From Pseudomonadales bacterium (lineage in GTDB: Bacteria; Pseudomonadota; Gammaproteobacteria; Pseudomonadales; Ketobacteraceae): a stretch of DNA of 64,000 nt. Below are positions 21,212-29,978 of this stretch, in pieces. Every line of letters starts with the position of its first letter. Positions within the stretch are counted from its first letter, which is position 1. The notes under the pieces are model-generated. The model was not told the DNA's origin and ran no database searches. It saw nothing but the letters and a program-made list of their open reading frames with translations. Position numbers and translations under genes: made by a program. The stretch lies in the NCBI GenBank assembly GCA_020062665.1, contig JAGUVW010000008.1, forward strand, positions 1-64,000. The letters run 5' to 3'.

Positions 21212-23293
21212 ATGACCCAGGACACCCGCCTGCTGCGCCTCAAGGCCAGTTTCATCGATGACTCCAGTGTCGCTGTGCATTTCAACGGTCGCGAGTCGTT
21301 GTCGCAACCCTTTCAATTCCAGGTTGAATTCCAGTCTCAGGTTGAAGTGTTATTGAGCAAGGATGTGATCGGGCAGAAAGTGTCGATCGCGCTGCATCCC
21401 CAGGGCAGTTCGGAACCCCAGTACCTGCATGGCCGCGTCAACGGACTGGCGTTGCAGGACGTGACCGACAACGGCGCGCGAGTCTACAAGATTTCCGTGG
21501 TGCCGGGGTTGTGGTTTTTGTCCCAGGCAGGTACCAACCGCATTTTCGAAAACAAGACCAGCCTCGACATCGTGCAGGATGTCATCAAAGCCTATGGCGC
21601 GTTCTGCCCCCTGCAGGTCAAGACCAACAAGCAATACCTGACCCGCGAATACTGCGTGCAGTTCAACGAAAGTGATCTGGATTTCGTGCACCGACTGCTG
21701 GCGGAAGATGGCATCAACTACTATTTCACCCACGCGCAGAACGATCACACGCTGGTGCTGACCGATCATGGTGCCGGCTTTACCGATTGCAGCGAACGCA
21801 AGGTAGTGGTGCGGGGTATTGCGCGGGAAGGCAGTGGCGGCGTCGCGGTGTTCGACTGGCGCCGCTCGCTGCAGTATCACCCGCAAGCCTGCGAGCAGAT
21901 CGACTACAACCAGGACACGCCAAAGAATTTCTACAAGCAGCGCATTGCCACCACCTCCACCTTTTCCCAGGTGCCTGCCGTGAACGCGGTGCAGAATTAT
22001 GGCGGCTACAACTTCAAGACCGGTAGCAACAGCTGTCATGACTTCGACGTCGATTACAACAAGCTGCTGACCCAGCACCGGATGGAGGCGCTGGAATCCC
22101 GTCACGATGTGGGTCAAGGCGTTTCCAACTGCACCAGCTTTCGTAGTGGCGCGCGTTTTGAATTGGTGCACAGCGTGGTGTCGGAATCCGGCCAGTACGT
22201 GCTGACCAGCGTCAGCCATCAGGCCAGCAACAGCGTCGACGGCCCCGATCTGTATCAGAACAGTTTTCAGTGCGTGCCGGCGAAGGCGCCGGTGCGGCCG
22301 CAACAGCTGCAACTCAAACGGCAAATGCCCGGGCCGCAGGTGGCCAAGGTGACAGCATTGCTGGCGTCGGGATCGTCGGGCGATGCCGATCCGCAGCGGA
22401 TGGTGAAAGTGCAGTTTCCCTGGGATGGCGAACACAACAGCTGCAAGTTGCGGGTGTTGCAGAGTTACGCCGGCAGCGGTTGGGGCGCGAGTTTCGTGCC
22501 GCGCGAAGGTCAGGAAGTGCTGGTGGATTTCATCAATGGCGATCCCGATCGGCCGATCATCGTGGGCGCCATGTACAACAAGGATAACCAGGGCCCGAAA
22601 TATACCTCGACGCAATCCGGCTGGCTGACGCAAAGCGGCAATGCCAATGAGCTGCGGTTTGATGATAAGGGTGGCGCCGAAGAGGTGTATCTGAAGGCGG
22701 GCAAGGACTGGAATTATATCGTTGCCAATAATGAAACCGGGGAAGTGCACAACAACCAGTCGCTGACGGTAAGCAGAAATCGTACAGCCTCGGTAGGAGC
22801 GAATGAATCCATTACGATCGGCTCCAATCAGACGCTCAGCATTGGCAATAGTCAAAGCATTTCCATTGGCAGCAACAAGACAGAAACCGTCGCGATCAAC
22901 AGCGCTGAAACCATCGGTGCGGCCAAAGAGCTGACCATCGGTGGTGCCTATCAAGTGACAGTGGGCGCAGCCATGAACGAGACCGTTGGCGCTGCCAAGG
23001 CGGAAGAAGTGGGTGGCAGCCGCTTTCTGTTAGTCGGGCAGAACATGTCGGAAGACGTTAGCAAGGATCGCACCATCTCGGTGGGAAAAAACAGCAGCCA
23101 TACCGCCAAGAAGATTTTGATCAACGCCGAAGATGAACTCGTCATCAAGGTGGGCAAGGCATCACTCACGATGAAAAAGGACGGCACCATTGTGCTGGAT
23201 GGCAAAGACATTCAGCTCAAGGGCAGCGGCAAGATCAACGTCAAAGCCAGCAGCGATGTGGTGATCAAGGGTTCAAAGATTACGTCCAACTGA
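21212..23293 (+). CDS. vgrG: Type VI secretion tip protein VgrG (TssI)
   Basis: Trimeric puncturing spike on the T6SS tube, 693 aa. Residues about 1-370 are the gp27-like base (the FQFQVEFQSQ and DLDFVHRLLAEDGINYYF blocks are typical). A gp5-like OB fold follows at about 385-470 (MVKVQFPWDGEHNSCKLRVL, GWGASFVPREGQEVLVDF). The C-terminus is a beta-helix of short repeats (NESITIGSNQTLSIGNSQSI) ending KASSDVVIKGSKI. No effector domain is fused at the C-terminus. It heads an eight-gene same-strand island, but no tss structural genes occur in the window, so it is an orphan vgrG locus served by a T6SS encoded elsewhere. Confidence 0.95.
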   Translation: MTQDTRLLRLKASFIDDSSVAVHFNGRESLSQPFQFQVEFQSQVEVLLSKDVIGQKVSIALHPQGSSEPQYLHGRVNGLALQDVTDNGARVYKISVVPGLWFLSQAGTNRIFENKTSLDIVQDVIKAYGAFCPLQVKTNKQYLTREYCVQFNESDLDFVHRLLAEDGINYYFTHAQNDHTLVLTDHGAGFTDCSERKVVVRGIAREGSGGVAVFDWRRSLQYHPQACEQIDYNQDTPKNFYKQRIATTSTFSQVPAVNAVQNYGGYNFKTGSNSCHDFDVDYNKLLTQHRMEALESRHDVGQGVSNCTSFRSGARFELVHSVVSESGQYVLTSVSHQASNSVDGPDLYQNSFQCVPAKAPVRPQQLQLKRQMPGPQVAKVTALLASGSSGDADPQRMVKVQFPWDGEHNSCKLRVLQSYAGSGWGASFVPREGQEVLVDFINGDPDRPIIVGAMYNKDNQGPKYTSTQSGWLTQSGNANELRFDDKGGAEEVYLKAGKDWNYIVANNETGEVHNNQSLTVSRNRTASVGANESITIGSNQTLSIGNSQSISIGSNKTETVAINSAETIGAAKELTIGGAYQVTVGAAMNETVGAAKAEEVGGSRFLLVGQNMSEDVSKDRTISVGKNSSHTAKKILINAEDELVIKVGKASLTMKKDGTIVLDGKDIQLKGSGKINVKASSDVVIKGSKITSN

Positions 23294-23347
23294 GTGTGAC
23301 GTTGCCAAATCACCATAAATTGGAAATAAAACCGTTAGGGTGCGAAC

Positions 23348-23839
23348 ATGGAAAATGTGAAACGACTGTTACCTCTGCCCAGCACTGAGCGTCAATTAGT
23401 GGGTACATTGGTTGGTGTGGATGATCATAATCGCCCGCTGGTCAGGTTCGCCGAAGATCCGTTACAACAATCGATCGTTGCGCTTTCACTCGTATCCTTT
23501 CCCGCCTCGGCGAAAGCCTGGCTGCGATTTCCTGTTCCCGTACTGGTTAATCTGGTGGGTGACAGCTGCCAGCCTGTGATTGTCGGTTTGTTGCATGAGC
23601 AGCTGTTTACATCCCCGGGTCATGATCGGGTGTCGGATAGTCCATCACCTGAATATAGCCATCACAAACTGAACGCTGATTTTATTAACATCGAAGGCAA
23701 CGACGAAATTCAGTTCAACTGTGGCAAGGCCAGCCTGAGCCTGAAAAAGAACGGCCATGTGATCATCAAGGGTGAGAACATCACCAACAGGGCGCGTAAG
23801 AATAACAAGATCCGGGGTGCCAGTGTTCAGGTCAACTAG
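23348..23839 (+). CDS. DUF6484 protein, VgrG-island accessory
   Basis: A 163-aa protein. The N-terminal half has the DUF6484 pattern (GTLVGVDDHNRPLVRF, then QPVIVGLLHEQLF), resembling a small OB-like barrel. The C-terminal part (GKASLSLKKNGHVIIKGENI) closely resembles the last beta-helix turns of the neighbouring VgrG (GKASLTMKKDGTIVLDG). It could therefore extend or cap the spike, though this is inference. It lies 54 bp after vgrG, and its ATG is preceded by a modest GGGTGCGA. Confidence 0.8.
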   Translation: MENVKRLLPLPSTERQLVGTLVGVDDHNRPLVRFAEDPLQQSIVALSLVSFPASAKAWLRFPVPVLVNLVGDSCQPVIVGLLHEQLFTSPGHDRVSDSPSPEYSHHKLNADFINIEGNDEIQFNCGKASLSLKKNGHVIIKGENITNRARKNNKIRGASVQVN

Positions 23840-23871
23840 CGTCGTTCGATCAACTGTCGGGAGTTGTGACG

Positions 23872-25260
23872 GTGAATGATGCGATCCTGGCTTTCGGCCG
23901 TGAACTGTATCGAGAGCATTTCGAGGAAGTGAGCTTCCTTTATGAAAGTCGAGCGGCCGATTTATCCAATGACGAACTGCAGTGGCACGAACTGCAGGAT
24001 GCTGAAGAACGCATGGAAGCTCATCTGGATGCATTGGTGATCGGTGGGCAGCTGGCTATCAATGCCATGCTGGAGCTGTGCTCTGAAGGTGACTCCAAAG
24101 CGTTTTATGTCGTAACCTGCCTTTTCTGCCGCCAGAATGATTTGCAAGGTCTGTTCAGATTTTTCGCCACATTGGATACGGGAAATCCGGAAATCCTAAA
24201 TGCGGTTCGGGACGGATTGATTCAGGATTGGCCCGATCATTGGTTCCCGTCCATGGTGAACTATCCCTTTGCCGATTTCCCGCATTTGCTGGCCCTGTTT
24301 CTGCCTTTGTACGCCAATCGGCGTCAGCAGATGGATCACCGTCTTTACTCAATGGCTATTGATAAAAAATTGCTTTTGCCAAGTGTCCATTGCAAAAGCA
24401 TACGTCACCTGGGCGGAAGCCATCTCCTATCTCACAGTCATTGGGTTGTATCGGCAGAGGAAGACTCCGAACTCGTGCAGGAAAAAGCGCTGTGTTTGCT
24501 GCCGCTAACCAATGCCTACCGCGAGCTGGACTATTTTCAGAAACGTTTGCCCGACGAAAAGGTTCCTTTTGCGGCCATCGTTATTGCAGCCGATGAACAA
24601 TTGGCGCGCCATATCGGTCAACCGAAAGACAAGATGACCGCTGCGCGCCTGATTGCGATGGGGTTAACAGGTCTGCGGGACTTCATCGTGCCCTTGCTGG
24701 AATTTTTGCGGGATGATGCGCTCGCACCCACTGCAGCTGTTGCTCTGCACACCATCACAGGTGCTGGCTTGTTGAGTGAACAGTTCGTCGAAGACGAATG
24801 GAGCGAGGACGAGTTGTTTGCCGACGAGCTGAAAGCCTTTCGTGAGGGCAAGTTACCACGGCATCCCAGTGGCGAACCCTATGGCAGCAAAGTGCAAGCA
24901 CTTTCCACCGACCCAGAAGCGTGGCGTCAATGGTTGCGTGAACATGCAACCAGGTTCCAACCGGGCATACGCTATCGTTTGGGCTATCCAGTTTCACCAC
25001 GCACCCTCGTTTACACGTTGGGCCACCCGCTATCAACCCGGCTTGTTCGTTACCTCACCTATGAAGAATTGGCGTTTCGTTATGGGGCAACTATCGCATT
25101 CAATCCGGAGGATTGGGTGGTCAAGCAGATGCGGGCCATCGGCGAGTTGAATCAATGGGCCAAGGCTGTCGAGCGGAATTTTCAACCGGGTGGCTGGCAG
25201 TTGCCAGACCGGTCAGAGATGACAGGCCTGCTCAAGGCAGTCCCTCAGGGGGCCTGTTGA
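23872..25260 (+). CDS. TIGR02270-family T6SS-associated protein
   Basis: A largely helical protein of 462 aa, matching TIGR02270 proteins in its N-terminal DAEERMEAHLDALVIGG segment. Members often sit next to vgrG and DUF2169 genes; their biochemical role is not established, and effector loading is the usual suggestion. Two GTG starts are possible. GTG at 23872 is chosen because GGGAG at 23859-23863 lies eight bases before it, whereas GTG at 23866 is too close. There is no signal or membrane segment. The stop codon directly abuts the ATG of the next gene. Confidence 0.75.
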   Translation: MNDAILAFGRELYREHFEEVSFLYESRAADLSNDELQWHELQDAEERMEAHLDALVIGGQLAINAMLELCSEGDSKAFYVVTCLFCRQNDLQGLFRFFATLDTGNPEILNAVRDGLIQDWPDHWFPSMVNYPFADFPHLLALFLPLYANRRQQMDHRLYSMAIDKKLLLPSVHCKSIRHLGGSHLLSHSHWVVSAEEDSELVQEKALCLLPLTNAYRELDYFQKRLPDEKVPFAAIVIAADEQLARHIGQPKDKMTAARLIAMGLTGLRDFIVPLLEFLRDDALAPTAAVALHTITGAGLLSEQFVEDEWSEDELFADELKAFREGKLPRHPSGEPYGSKVQALSTDPEAWRQWLREHATRFQPGIRYRLGYPVSPRTLVYTLGHPLSTRLVRYLTYEELAFRYGATIAFNPEDWVVKQMRAIGELNQWAKAVERNFQPGGWQLPDRSEMTGLLKAVPQGAC

Positions 25261-26283
25261 ATGTTGCAGCTTAAAAACAGCTCTCCATTTGCAGCGAGCA
25301 TGACACTTTTCCCCAATGAAAAGGGTATTGATCATCTCTACGTGATCATCAAGGCGACGTTTTCTCTCAACGACAGAATCGAAGTGGCGGATAAGCAGTT
25401 GCCCATCAACATGGCGGATGAATATTGGGGTGAGCCTGGAAAGTCCAGCTTGAAGCTGGCATCAGAATGCCATTTGACCAAGCCACGTACCGATATCCTG
25501 ATGATGGGGAGTGCTTGTGCACCGGACAAAAGGCCGGTGCGAGCATTGGACGTAATGTTGCGGGTGGCGAACAACGCAAAAGTAGCCAGGGTCGTGGGCG
25601 ATCGCTATTGGGATTCGGGATTGATGGGGCTGTCGCTAAGTGATCCGTTGCCTTTTGAATCCATGCCGCTGGTCTATGAGCGGGCCTATGGTGGTTTTCA
25701 TGATGTGAATGGCGATCAGCATAAAGTGCTGATTGAAGCAAGAAACCCCGTTGGGCGAGGCTTCAAGGGTAAACGTAGCAAGAATGATTTCAAGGGTGCC
25801 GCGCTTCCGAATATTGAAGACCCAGTGAATATGATTTCAGCGCCTGGCGATGAGGTGCTGCCGGTGTGTTTTGGGCCTGTCGCATCTACCTGGTTGCCAC
25901 GGCGGCTTTATGCTGGCACCTATGATGACTCCTGGCAGAAAAATCAGGCTCCGTATCTACCCGCTGATTTTGATACACGATTTTTTAATGCCGCGCCCCC
26001 GGATCTTGTCTGCGACGGTTTTCTAGAGGGCGGAGAACCGGTCAGCATCAGCAATATGTCGGCCCGGGGGCCGCTGCAGTTCAATCTGCCGATCTGTGAG
26101 TTGAGCCTGAAAATACGTGTTGCTGGTAAAACGGAAACACCTGTTTTGAATCTGGAAACGGTAATGTTCGAGCCCAATCAGGCACGCTTCTCCTTGACCT
26201 GGCGTGCTGCTGTTGCGTGTGACAAAAAAGCATTGAAAATCGAGCAGGTCGATGTCGGTCTGAAACAGTTGGAAATGGGTTGA
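25261..26283 (+). CDS. DUF2169 T6SS effector adaptor
   Basis: A 340-aa cytoplasmic protein of the DUF2169 family. It starts with the typical NSSPFAASMTLFPNEKGIDH, followed by VIIKATFSL, the ADEYWGEPGKSSLK block and YERAYGGFHD. DUF2169 proteins occur beside PAAR-like proteins and toxins and are thought to help mount cargo onto VgrG. Its ATG follows the upstream TGA without any gap, with a G-rich stretch (CAGGGGGCC) as the ribosome site, so expression is coupled. From about here base composition becomes visibly AT-richer than in the first half of the window. Confidence 0.85.
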   Translation: MLQLKNSSPFAASMTLFPNEKGIDHLYVIIKATFSLNDRIEVADKQLPINMADEYWGEPGKSSLKLASECHLTKPRTDILMMGSACAPDKRPVRALDVMLRVANNAKVARVVGDRYWDSGLMGLSLSDPLPFESMPLVYERAYGGFHDVNGDQHKVLIEARNPVGRGFKGKRSKNDFKGAALPNIEDPVNMISAPGDEVLPVCFGPVASTWLPRRLYAGTYDDSWQKNQAPYLPADFDTRFFNAAPPDLVCDGFLEGGEPVSISNMSARGPLQFNLPICELSLKIRVAGKTETPVLNLETVMFEPNQARFSLTWRAAVACDKKALKIEQVDVGLKQLEMG

Positions 26284-26293
26284 TCTTGTTGCT

Positions 26294-27358
26294 ATGAGCA
26301 AGGATGAAATCAGAATTCTGAGGCTGGGAATGACGAGCAGCGTCGGGCTGAACGCCATGCAGACGTTTGCATCGGTAAGGGCCGGCATCACCAGAAGCAG
26401 TGAAACCTCCATTTTCGACAAGCGCTTTGAGCCCTTTGTGATGGCGCTGTTGCCGGATGATGTGCTGCCACCGTTGGAACCTGGTGTAGAACGGGTGGAG
26501 GGATTGACTGCAAGAGAAAAACGTATGTTGCGCTTGGCCACATTTGCCTTGCGCGAAGCAATGCAGGACGTTCCGAGTACGGCAGAGATACCTTTGTTCC
26601 TGGGCGTCCCTGCGCAGATCCCGGGTCGTCCGTTGCCCGTCACTGAGAAATTCATCACTTTGTTGTGTGCTCAAGCCAGGACAGCGCTTGATGTGAAAAA
26701 AAGTCGGCTCTTCGGCGAAGGGCGGGCGGCGGGTTTGGTCGCGATCAAGGCTGCCATAGATCTTATTGCGTCCGGAGAGGCGCAGCATGTGTTGGTGGGG
26801 GGGGTGGATACATTTCTCGATCTTTACATGCTGGGATTGCTGGATAGTGAGAACAGGATCCTGAGCGCCACGACAATGGACGGCTTCATTCCTGGTGAGG
26901 GTGCTGCATTCTTGTTGCTGGGGAAATCCAGCGTGGTGGGTGGCGTCGAGCTGGCGCCGCTTGCCAGAGTCCCTGCAGCGGGAACCGGATTCGAAAAGGG
27001 TCATCGCTATAGCGAAGAAGTGTATAAAGGTGATGGGCTTGCCGAGGCGTTTACAAATTTGTTTGCAGATTGCGGCGCGGGTAACAAGATTAAAACCGTT
27101 TATGCGGGATTGAATGGCGAAAATTTCAGTACCAAGGAATGGGGTGTTGCCTATTTGCGGCTCAAACAACAGTTTGATGAAAACCATCGAGTGGAGCATC
27201 CCGCCGACTGCTTTGGTGATCCTGGTGCTGCATTGGGATGCTTGATGGCTGGACTGGCAGTGATCGGAATGGCAAAAAATGTCACCAGCGGACCATGCGT
27301 TGTCTGGTGTTCGTCTGATTATGGGCAGCGCGCTGCGATTGTTGTGGACAGAATATAG
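26294..27358 (+). CDS. Ketosynthase/thiolase-fold protein lacking catalytic residues
   Basis: A 354-aa protein with the fold signature of beta-ketoacyl synthases but probably no activity. The glycine-rich PGEGA motif is present at 200-204, and HVLVGGVDTFLD matches the usual GG-D/E turn. At the nucleophile position, where active enzymes have a Cys, the sequence is GEGRAAG (141-147). The expected His in an NxHGT-like loop is absent (AGLNGENFST), and the GH of the second His motif reads GDPGAALG (308-315). Such proteins accompany DUF2169 and DUF4150 genes; a structural adaptor or chaperone role is inferred. It begins 10 bp after the DUF2169 gene. Confidence 0.75.
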   Translation: MSKDEIRILRLGMTSSVGLNAMQTFASVRAGITRSSETSIFDKRFEPFVMALLPDDVLPPLEPGVERVEGLTAREKRMLRLATFALREAMQDVPSTAEIPLFLGVPAQIPGRPLPVTEKFITLLCAQARTALDVKKSRLFGEGRAAGLVAIKAAIDLIASGEAQHVLVGGVDTFLDLYMLGLLDSENRILSATTMDGFIPGEGAAFLLLGKSSVVGGVELAPLARVPAAGTGFEKGHRYSEEVYKGDGLAEAFTNLFADCGAGNKIKTVYAGLNGENFSTKEWGVAYLRLKQQFDENHRVEHPADCFGDPGAALGCLMAGLAVIGMAKNVTSGPCVVWCSSDYGQRAAIVVDRI

Positions 27359-27371
27359 AGGAGAATATGCG

Positions 27372-27752
27372 ATGGGCCAAACCACCTTTGCCAATTCAAG
27401 AGGCATCGCCCATAAAGGTAGCGGAGGTATGAGTATCGCATTTCCGGATGTCTGCAAAACACCTTCGCCCGGCGGGCCTATTCCCATTCCTTATCCGAAC
27501 ATAGGAAAATCTTCGGATGCATCGAAAGGCACGAAAAAAGTGAAGGTCGATGGGCAGATGGCGATGGTGAAAGGCGCTATCTATAGCATGTCGACCGGTG
27601 ACGAGGCGGGCAGTGCCGGTGGCGTGGTGAGCAGTAAATTCAAAGGAGAGGCTGAGTTTATGCTGTATTCATTTGACGTGAAGTTTGAGGGAAAGAATGT
27701 TTGCCGGTTGGGTGATCCACTGTTTCATAACAAGAAGAATATTATGGGGTAA
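27372..27752 (+). CDS. DUF4150 PAAR-like spike-tip protein
   Basis: A 126-aa protein of the DUF4150 (PAAR-like) family, expected to sharpen the VgrG tip and carry cargo. It shows VCKTPSPGGPIPIPYPNIGKS, split here only by naming its parts: a Cys followed by the Pro/Gly-rich PSPGGPIPIPYPN segment. Next are GDEAGSAGGVVSSKFKGEA and the late RLGDPLFHN. The frame is open further upstream inside the ketosynthase-like gene. The ATG at 27372 is chosen because the family motif begins a few residues later and GAGGAGA lies just before it. No toxin domain is fused. Confidence 0.85.
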   Translation: MGQTTFANSRGIAHKGSGGMSIAFPDVCKTPSPGGPIPIPYPNIGKSSDASKGTKKVKVDGQMAMVKGAIYSMSTGDEAGSAGGVVSSKFKGEAEFMLYSFDVKFEGKNVCRLGDPLFHNKKNIMG

Positions 27753-27869
27753 GTCTGCGATAGGGTGTTTCAATCCTATGTGTTGAATTGATGCCAGGTC
27801 GGGTCATGAATATTCGATGCACCGCTAAAATGAATGCGAATTCGGGCAACTCTTGATGAGGGAATGCAA

Positions 27870-28694
27870 ATGGAAATGTGTGAGTCTGCTGCATTGCCGG
27901 ATATGGTGCTTCAGAAAGCAGGTCCTTGCTGGTTTTGCGAGGAGAAGCCTGCGGAAAAATTGCAGAACAAGGAAAATGAAGATCCGCCCAGTCCGGAAGG
28001 CATGAAAGCGAGCCTGGAGAACGGTGAGCACAATGACGCATCGGCTTTGGGCGTCAGTATTGGTTCCCGTCCGGTATGGAAAATTTCCCATAAGGTGAGC
28101 CCTGAAGATCCCATCGAGCAAGGAGTCGAAACAGAAGTTACTCCGGCGGCGCATCATTTATTGCCTGGTAACGCATCTGTTAAAAAGGCGACATTGCTGC
28201 ATAAATATATGCTTTGGCAGGGCAAAAACCCGCTCGGGTTCAAGGGGCCGATAGGATACGACATCAATGGTGCCGCTAATGGAGTCTGGTTGCCTGGCAA
28301 TTATGCGGTAAGAAAAGATACCGACTTTGGCAAGAACTGGAGTGAGTTTGCTGAATTGTTCAAATCGGGATACGCCAAGGCTGCAATGAAGAGTTGCGGC
28401 AATATGCAATTGCATGATGCACATCCGGCTTATAATGCGAAAGTGCTGAACACTTTGCTCAACGTCGCCAAAAAACTTGATGCCAAATGGGTTGATCGTA
28501 GCAAGTGCCCGGTATGTGGTAAGGATCTGAAAGATCAGGCAGAGCCACCGTATGGACTGGTCGGCCGCTTGAATGCGCTCTCATCAGAACATCGCAAGGT
28601 TCTGGTGTTTACAGCGCACAATCATAAAGCAATTGCGAGTGGTTATTACACGTCCAGTCGTGTGCTGGCATGTCTTGGTATTTCGCCGTCTTGA
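27870..28694 (+). CDS. AHH-domain nuclease toxin, probable T6SS effector
   Basis: A 274-aa protein with the AHH motif at residues 94-96 (TPAAHHLLPGN), the mark of a nuclease family in the HNH/endonuclease VII superfamily. It is followed by DINGAANGVWLPGN (130-143) and QLHDAHPAYNAKVLNTL, as in other AHH toxins. Cys pairs at 20/23 (PCWFC) and in KCPVCGK near 215 could bind metal. There is no signal peptide, consistent with T6SS delivery as a separate cargo. The ATG at 27870 is preferred because GAGGG lies about seven bases before it; ATGs at 27834 and 27864 are alternatives. The gene is AT-rich and followed 39 bp on by its likely immunity gene. Confidence 0.8.
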   Translation: MEMCESAALPDMVLQKAGPCWFCEEKPAEKLQNKENEDPPSPEGMKASLENGEHNDASALGVSIGSRPVWKISHKVSPEDPIEQGVETEVTPAAHHLLPGNASVKKATLLHKYMLWQGKNPLGFKGPIGYDINGAANGVWLPGNYAVRKDTDFGKNWSEFAELFKSGYAKAAMKSCGNMQLHDAHPAYNAKVLNTLLNVAKKLDAKWVDRSKCPVCGKDLKDQAEPPYGLVGRLNALSSEHRKVLVFTAHNHKAIASGYYTSSRVLACLGISPS

Positions 28695-28733
28695 ATGGTT
28701 CGGATAACAGTTTTGACGCAGGAGGTTGAGTGA

Positions 28734-29321
28734 ATGTCTGATTATTTTGTTATGCGCCCTGCTCCCACGATTGAATCAGAATCGGCGCAGGGATATATGG
28801 AAATTGAAGATTGGGATGATGTTGATGGCTTCGAGGATTGGGGGCGGGGAACGCTGGCGCAGCAAAAGCCTTCAAATCCTGTTGAAATTAAAGCCGTGCC
28901 ACATGACGGGTACACCGGGTTGCCAGACGAGCTCCAGGATGCGAGCGTGCCTTTGATGTCAAAGTCGCTGAAAGAGGCGATCGAAGCGGCCGGTGTGGAT
29001 AATGTGCGTTTTCTTCCCGTTACCCTCCGCAATACAGAAACCGGAACGGCATACGAATATTTCGCGTTCAATCTGGTTGGGCTGGTCGCGGCGGCTGATG
29101 CTTCTAAGTCAAAAATGTTTAGCTTCGATGGTGATTTTGTTGGGGATACCCAGATACATGATTTGGAGATAGATGATTCATTGGCTCATGGGCTATTGAT
29201 GTTTCGTCTTAAAGAAGATTTCTCTGCCATCATTGTTCACAAATCCGTTAAGGAGGCGATCGAACGCCGCAAGATTCCCACGGTAAAATTTGTTAGACCA
29301 GAAGAGTATGTTGCGCTCTGA
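28734..29321 (+). CDS. Imm11/DUF1629-type immunity protein
   Basis: A 195-aa acidic cytoplasmic protein, probably the antidote to the AHH nuclease just upstream. The C-terminal part has the Imm11 (DUF1629) layout: an acidic strand (IHDLEIDDS), LLMFRLKEDFSAIIVHKS, then KEAIERRKIPTVKFVRPEE. An internal echo of this element occurs earlier in SLKEAIEAAGVDNVRFLPVT. AGGAGG precedes the start. Gene order, small size, low pI and AT-rich composition shared with the toxin support the pairing; direct neutralisation is inferred. Confidence 0.75.
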   Translation: MSDYFVMRPAPTIESESAQGYMEIEDWDDVDGFEDWGRGTLAQQKPSNPVEIKAVPHDGYTGLPDELQDASVPLMSKSLKEAIEAAGVDNVRFLPVTLRNTETGTAYEYFAFNLVGLVAAADASKSKMFSFDGDFVGDTQIHDLEIDDSLAHGLLMFRLKEDFSAIIVHKSVKEAIERRKIPTVKFVRPEEYVAL

Positions 29322-29353
29322 GCTGAATTTCTTTGGTGGTTATATTCTCGGTG

Positions 29354-29387
29354 GGCGCTGGGCGTGTTGATCTGTTTCCCCAGCGCC
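29354..29387. terminator. Hairpin between convergent genes
   Basis: A 9-bp GC-rich inverted repeat (GGCGCTGGG / CCCAGCGCC) with a 16-base loop lies between the convergent immunity and cytochrome genes. It has no T-run on either strand, so efficient intrinsic termination is uncertain. Confidence 0.45.
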
Positions 29388-29403
29388 GACAGCACCCAAA
29401 TGT

Positions 29404-29892
29404 TTACAGCGGCTTCACCGGCACAAAATTGATGACAGCCGTCGTCACCGGCTGTCCCGGCGGCACGTACTCCGGTGCTGCATTTCCTGCCGCTCCAAGG
29501 TGGCGAATATAGCGATAAACCGACTTCAGATCCTCAACCGTCATGATCATCAGGCTCGGGCTCGGCATCGGTGGGCGCATCGGCGTGCGTGCCCGTTGCA
29601 GCCATTCCTTTTCATTCAGTGACGCCGCCAGTGTGCGCAGGTTGCTCGGATAGGTGACGCCCCACGGCCCCTGAAATCCCACGTCAGATCCAGTCAGCCA
29701 CTGTTTGGGTTCCAGCTTGCCGCCGGATTCCGCGAAACCAGGGGTATGGCAATCATTGCAGCCGCCGACTATCAGCAGGTAGCGGCCCCGTTCAAGGGAT
29801 TTGTCGTATTTGGGTTCTGCATGGGCAGTCTGCTGGAAGGTGAGGGCAGCCAGTGTGGCGATGGCTCCGGCAATCAGGGTGTGACGATTCAT
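29404..29892 (-). CDS. Exported monohaem c-type cytochrome
   Basis: A 162-aa periplasmic protein with a signal peptide (ends about TAHA) and one haem site, CNDCH, in the segment GRYLLIVGGCNDCHTPG. Candidate axial Met residues lie in the later TPMRPPMPSPSLMIMTVEDL. The C-terminal helix (DLKSVYRYIRHL) is typical of cytochrome c. It resembles the small cytochromes that accompany dehydrogenases, but no partner enzyme is next to it. It is separated from the next gene upstream on this strand by a terminator hairpin, so it is probably transcribed alone. Confidence 0.83.
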   Translation of the reverse strand: MNRHTLIAGAIATLAALTFQQTAHAEPKYDKSLERGRYLLIVGGCNDCHTPGFAESGGKLEPKQWLTGSDVGFQGPWGVTYPSNLRTLAASLNEKEWLQRARTPMRPPMPSPSLMIMTVEDLKSVYRYIRHLGAAGNAAPEYVPPGQPVTTAVINFVPVKPL

Positions 29893-29978
29893 GGTGTACT
29901 CCCGGTTTTGGGTGGAAGATATGAGTCAACGCCGGGAATGGTAACCAAAGACGGGCGGGCGGTATGCTAAAAGGAACT

